Shown here piece by piece: positions 6,300-6,317 of a stretch of 6,317 bases of DNA. Origin of the DNA: JBBIGV01 sp037447335 (GTDB taxonomy: Bacteria > Bacteroidota > Ignavibacteria > Ignavibacteriales > Ignavibacteriaceae). The stretch lies in the NCBI GenBank assembly GCA_037447335.1, contig JBBIGV010000108.1:1-6317 (forward strand), given 5' to 3'. The notes under the pieces were generated by a model. It made no database searches, was not told where the DNA came from, and saw only the letters and a program-made list of their open reading frames with translations. The stretch's first letter is position 1, and each line of letters opens with the position of its first letter. A program made the translations under genes and the position numbers.

Positions 6300-6317
6300 G
6301 AAAAGAATTTAGTCTGT
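6300..6317. repeat. Third, partly decayed copy of the 3' repeat, cut by the window edge
   Basis: GAAAAGAATTTAGTCTGT matches the copy at 6279-6296 at 15 of 18 positions, 21 bases further on, including an exact TTTAGTCTGT. Its left arm is changed, so the palindrome is weakened. The array may continue beyond the window. Confidence 0.6.

Noticed and set aside
6248..6300. Canonical rho-independent terminator
   Set aside because: The stem is strong, but no run of T follows on either strand; the sequence is better explained as repeat elements.
6248..6317. Start of a CRISPR array
   Set aside because: The repeat period is about 21 bases with almost no spacer between units, whereas CRISPR arrays have repeats and spacers of about 25-40 bases each.

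Overview
The window holds most of a type III-A (Csm) CRISPR-Cas effector operon, all on the + strand, followed by two accessory genes and a cluster of short palindromic repeats. The DNA is AT-rich, and csm2 and csm3 have good Shine-Dalgarno sites. The protein style and the TCCCG/CGGGA palindromes suggest a Bacteroidota/Chlorobi-group bacterium, perhaps Ignavibacteriota-like. This is an inference from overall character; no marker gene is present to prove it.

Layout: positions 1-1990 carry the 3' part of cas10/csm1. The frame is open at the left edge, so the N-terminal HD region would lie outside the window. Next come csm2 (2003-2419), csm3 (2431-3033), csm5 (3033-3977) and csm4 (3974-4951). 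Gaps of about 11-12 nt or stop/start overlaps point to one co-transcribed unit. csm5 precedes csm4, the reverse of the familiar order. A 293-residue CARF plus PD-(D/E)xK nuclease of the Card1/Can2 (DUF1887) kind follows at 4988-5869. A 126-residue protein with an unproven role follows 5 nt later (5875-6255). From 6248 to the right edge are tandem palindromes, and one related palindrome lies in frame inside the last gene.

How the parts fit: Csm2, Csm3, Csm4, Csm5 and Cas10 would form the crRNA-guided complex. Csm3 keeps the Asp needed to cut target RNA. Cas10 keeps the GGDD cyclase motif, so it should make cyclic oligoadenylate when target RNA binds. The CARF nuclease is the obvious receptor, degrading nucleic acid when bound to the messenger. 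The last small protein sits where ring nucleases or other signal-damping factors are often found, and its sequence pattern fits a small Rossmann-like fold, so a role in tuning the signal is a testable guess. No cas6, cas1/cas2, csm6 or CRISPR array is visible here. No promoter is recognisable, and the operon must begin upstream. There is no gene-free stretch longer than 300 bases.
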